Of a DNA stretch of 64,000 bases, positions 61,611 to 64,000 are shown in pieces. Every line of letters starts with the position of its first letter. Position 1 is the stretch's first letter. Below the pieces are notes generated by a model. The model saw only the letters and a program-made list of their open reading frames with translations. It was not told where the DNA came from and did not search any database. The stretch covers positions 434,001 to 498,000 of the forward strand of contig NZ_JBHSRI010000002.1 of the NCBI RefSeq assembly GCF_042658845.1. The letters are read 5' to 3'. Position numbers and translations under genes: made by a program. This stretch comes from Paenisporosarcina macmurdoensis (GTDB lineage Bacteria > Bacillota > Bacilli > Bacillales_A > Planococcaceae).

Positions 61611-62228
61611 ATGCGAAAAGAACGTGGATTATTAATCGTCCTTTCAGGGCCATCTGGTGTGGGGAAAGGTACTGTGCGAAAAGAATTATTCTCGCAACCT
61701 GACACAAATTATGAATATTCGATTTCAATGACGACAAGAAAGCCGCGCGAAGGCGAAGTCGATGGTGTCGATTATTTTTTCAAATCCCATGAGGAATTTG
61801 AACAATTAATCGTAGAAGGGCGTTTATTAGAATACGCTTGTTATGTTGGGAACTATTATGGAACCCCATTAGACTACGTAAATGCTACGCTCGACGCAGG
61901 TCGTGATGTGTTTTTAGAAATTGAAGTCCAAGGTGCATCTCAAGTTCGTGCCAAAGCACCTGACGGCTTATTTATTTTCTTAGCACCACCGAGTCTTTCA
62001 GAATTAGAACAACGTTTAATTGGTCGAGGAACGGAAACGGATGACGTCATTGCTTCACGTATTTTTGCTGCAAGGCAAGAACTTGAAATGATGAACTTGT
62101 ACGATTTTGTTGTTGAAAACGATGAAGTACAGTTAGCATGTGATCGTGTGAATGCGATCGTCACTGCTGAGCATTGCCGAAGAGAACGTGTTGAAAAAAG
62201 ATATCTGTCTATGTTGGAAGGGGAATAA
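61611..62228 (+). CDS. gmk: Guanylate kinase
   Basis: This 205-residue enzyme phosphorylates GMP to GDP. The P-loop is GPSGVGKGT (about 13-21). The GMP-binding SMTTRKPREGEVDGVDYFF and the lid region RGTETDDVIASR are present. Three bases separate it from rpoZ. Confidence 0.97.
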   Translation: MRKERGLLIVLSGPSGVGKGTVRKELFSQPDTNYEYSISMTTRKPREGEVDGVDYFFKSHEEFEQLIVEGRLLEYACYVGNYYGTPLDYVNATLDAGRDVFLEIEVQGASQVRAKAPDGLFIFLAPPSLSELEQRLIGRGTETDDVIASRIFAARQELEMMNLYDFVVENDEVQLACDRVNAIVTAEHCRRERVEKRYLSMLEGE

Positions 62229-62231
62229 TAA

Positions 62232-62456
62232 ATGTTATATCCATCAGTTGATTCATTAAAAAGCAAAATCGATTCAAAATACACACTAGTAAGCTTAGCT
62301 TCAAAACGTGCGCGCCAGTTACAAGAAGAAGGCGGAGAACGATTATCTTCATACGTTTCTTTAAAATATGTGGGTAAAGCGTTAGAAGAAGTAGCTTGCG
62401 GAGCATTAACTAAAGAAGATCAAGACGCAGCAACAATTTACGAAGACGAAATTTAA
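62232..62456 (+). CDS. rpoZ: RNA polymerase omega subunit
   Basis: This 74-residue small subunit aids assembly of RNA polymerase. The KYTLVSLASKRARQL segment (about 16-30) is the conserved core helix, and KYVGKALEEVACG follows. It has the usual position after gmk. The ribosome site GGAAGGGGAATAATAA overlaps the gmk stop region. Confidence 0.94.
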   Translation: MLYPSVDSLKSKIDSKYTLVSLASKRARQLQEEGGERLSSYVSLKYVGKALEEVACGALTKEDQDAATIYEDEI

Positions 62457-62476
62457 ATCCTATTATTACCCAATGA

Positions 62477-62514
62477 AAACTCCCTAAGACAGTAAAATGC
62501 TTTGGGAGTTTGTT
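62477..62514 (+). terminator. Weak terminator between rpoZ and coaBC
   Basis: AAACTCCC (62477-62484) pairs with GGGAGTTT (62504-62511) around a long inner part. The tail is T-rich but interrupted. Confidence 0.45.
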
Positions 62515-62536
62515 GTTTGAGAGAGGAAGAATGTTC

Positions 62537-63751
62537 ATGCTAGCAAACAAAAAAATCTTATTATGCGTCTCAGGCGGTATCGCTGTTTATAAAGCTGTTG
62601 CCCTCGTTAGTAAATTGTCACAAGCAGGAGCGACTGTCAAAGTTATAATGACGGAATCTGCGACAAAGTTTGTGCAGCCGCTGAGCTTTCAAGTCATGTC
62701 TAAAAATGATGTTTATACGGATACCTTTGATGAAAAAAATTCACAAGTCATCGCTCATATTGATTTAGCAGACTGGGCAGATTTAGTGATCGTGGCTCCT
62801 GCAACTGCAAATGTAATTGGCAAACTGGCAAATGGATTTGGAGACGATATGGTGACGACTACACTTTTAGCAACTACAGCTAAGGTATGGATTGCACCAG
62901 CTATGAATGTACATATGTACGACCACCCGGCAGTGAAACGCAATATAGCGACACTTGCAGAAGATGGCTATGAATTTATAGAGCCATCAGAAGGTTTTTT
63001 AGCCTGTGGGTATGTTGGAAAAGGAAGATTAGAAGAGCCAGAAAAAATCGTAGCGTTAGTTGAAGCATTCTTCCTGCCAAAAGAATTACCGTTAAAAGGC
63101 AAGAAAGTAGTAATTACTGCAGGACCAACGCGTGAGCGAATCGATCCTGTGAGATTTCTAACGAACTTTTCATCTGGGAAAATGGGGTATGCCCTCGCGG
63201 AAGCCGCTGTAAGACTAGGGGCTGAAACCATCCTTGTATCAGGTCCCGTTTCTTTGCCTATCCCACTCGGTGTAAAAATTGACAACGTGGAAAGTGCAGA
63301 AGAAATGTTGCAAGCTGTGTTGGCACATTTTGATAATGCCGATATTGTCATTAAGACTGCTGCTGTTGCAGACTATCGTCCGAAAGTAATTCATGCACAG
63401 AAAATGAAAAAACAACTTGGTGATTCCACGCTCGAACTTGAACGGACTATTGATATTTTAATGACACTGGGACAAAAAAAATCACATCAACTAGTTATTG
63501 GTTTCGCTGCAGAAACTAACAATGTTGAAGCATATGCGCAAGAAAAACTAATGAAGAAAAATGCTGATTATATTATCGCCAATGATGTCACAAGAGCTGA
63601 TAGTGGGTTTGGTACGGATACAAATACCGTAGTTGTTATTGGTAAAGAGAATTATATGAAGCATTTTGATAATATGACGAAAAAAGAGTTAGCTATACAA
63701 CTGTTTCAAACGATATTGGCTCATGAAAAGGAATTACAACATGTTCGCTGA
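62537..63751 (+). CDS. coaBC: Bifunctional CoaBC (phosphopantothenoylcysteine decarboxylase/synthase)
   Basis: This 404-residue enzyme carries two coenzyme A steps. The N-terminal CoaC flavoprotein (about 1-180) has GGIAVYKA, PAMNVHMYDHPAV and the substrate-clamp Cys in ACGYVGKGRL. The C-terminal CoaB ligase (about 185-400) has TAGPTRERIDPVRFLTNFSSG, KTAAVADYRPK and the FAAET segment. ATG 62537 is 8 bases from GAGGAA; ATG 62531 is too close. It overlaps priA by 11 bases. With coaD and panE this window holds three CoA-route genes. Confidence 0.96.
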   Translation: MLANKKILLCVSGGIAVYKAVALVSKLSQAGATVKVIMTESATKFVQPLSFQVMSKNDVYTDTFDEKNSQVIAHIDLADWADLVIVAPATANVIGKLANGFGDDMVTTTLLATTAKVWIAPAMNVHMYDHPAVKRNIATLAEDGYEFIEPSEGFLACGYVGKGRLEEPEKIVALVEAFFLPKELPLKGKKVVITAGPTRERIDPVRFLTNFSSGKMGYALAEAAVRLGAETILVSGPVSLPIPLGVKIDNVESAEEMLQAVLAHFDNADIVIKTAAVADYRPKVIHAQKMKKQLGDSTLELERTIDILMTLGQKKSHQLVIGFAAETNNVEAYAQEKLMKKNADYIIANDVTRADSGFGTDTNTVVVIGKENYMKHFDNMTKKELAIQLFQTILAHEKELQHVR

Positions 63752-64000
63752 GGTCATTGTAGACGTAGCAGCTTATCCGATTGATCGACCATTTGATTAT
63801 TCGGTCCCAGAAATGTTCCAAACTATTATTGAAAGCGGAAGTCGTGTGAAGGTTCCTTTTGGCAATCGGCAAGTTCTTGGATTTGTTACTGCTTTAAAAA
63901 GTGATACTGATGTTCCGTTGGATAAACAAAAGCCAATTGGTGAATTGTTAGATATCGAACCGGTTTTAACTGAAGAAATGCTCGCAATGACCAAGTGGTT
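63741..64000 (+). CDS. priA: Primosomal protein PriA (partial, N-terminus)
   Basis: The first 86 codons of the replication-restart helicase are visible before the window ends. MFAEVIVDVAAYPIDRPFDYSVPE and VKVPFGNRQVLGFV (about 34-47) are the N-terminal 3'-DNA-binding domain of PriA. Helicase motifs lie beyond the edge. It starts inside the end of coaBC, as in B. subtilis. Confidence 0.93.
   Translation, partial: MFAEVIVDVAAYPIDRPFDYSVPEMFQTIIESGSRVKVPFGNRQVLGFVTALKSDTDVPLDKQKPIGELLDIEPVLTEEMLAMTKW

Overview
The window is about 64 kb of chromosome from a spore-forming, low-GC Gram-positive bacterium of the order Bacillales. It carries sigE, sigG, spoIIGA, spoVD and spoVE, and its gene order closely follows the ylb - mra/dcw - ylm - pyr - priA arc of Bacillus subtilis. 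Differences from B. subtilis point to the Planococcaceae/Caryophanaceae side (Sporosarcina, Paenisporosarcina, Psychrobacillus, Lysinibacillus relatives). These are a dcw cluster without murE, murG and murB, a detached murE, missing ylbD/ylbE and ylmD, and local dispersed repeats. The family placement is inference; the order is secure. I saw no tRNA or rRNA genes, insertion sequences, prophage or CRISPR array.

Layout. Positions 1-7.9 kb hold small housekeeping genes on both strands: an AI-2E-family permease cut by the window edge, a YugN-like protein, a CAP-domain protein (YlbC), an aspartokinase-like protein without ACT domains divergent from a MurE ligase, a PaaI-type thioesterase, RicF (YlbF), a glycerophosphodiester phosphodiesterase, YlbG and a DUF7147-like protein. 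Positions 7.9-14.9 kb hold rsmD-coaD, a YlbJ-like gate protein, the Lon/PDZ protease YlbL, tmcAL, yceD-rpmF, a crotonase-fold protein and a GerR/RsfA-type regulator. Positions 15-18.2 kb hold a three-gene acyl-CoA carboxylase under a promoter overlapped by a cre box. Positions 18.5-21.5 kb hold a ketopantoate reductase, DUF3397 and bshC.

Positions 21.6-36.7 kb are the division and cell-wall cluster: mraZ, rsmH, ftsL, pbpB, spoVD, mraY, murD, spoVE/ftsW, divIB, two DUF881 genes, sbp, ftsA and ftsZ. Next come spoIIGA-sigE-sigG, then ylmC, ylmE, sepF, ylmG, ylmH and divIVA. ileS follows under a T-box, with lspA and an RluD-type synthase behind it. Positions 47.4-59.1 kb are a complete pyrimidine operon, pyrR-P-B-C-AA-AB-K-D-F-E, with two PyrR attenuators. 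The right end holds rqcH (minus strand), remA, gmk, rpoZ, coaBC and the start of priA.

How the genes fit together. The window is dominated by septation, peptidoglycan synthesis and the switch from growth to sporulation. MraZ regulates the cluster. FtsL, DivIB, PBP2B, FtsA, FtsZ, SepF and DivIVA build the septum. SpoVD and SpoVE build spore peptidoglycan, and SpoIIGA, SigE and SigG run the compartment programmes. The most suggestive observations are: (i) the relocated MurE with a diaminopimelate-type DNPR motif, divergent from a regulatory-domain-free aspartokinase, which could be a sporulation-dedicated diaminopimelate and cortex-precursor module in a lysine-type wall background; (ii) a dispersed ~95-bp hairpin element in three transcribed intergenic regions whose stem bases covary between copies; and (iii) two arrays with a 21-bp period, each lying between convergent genes.
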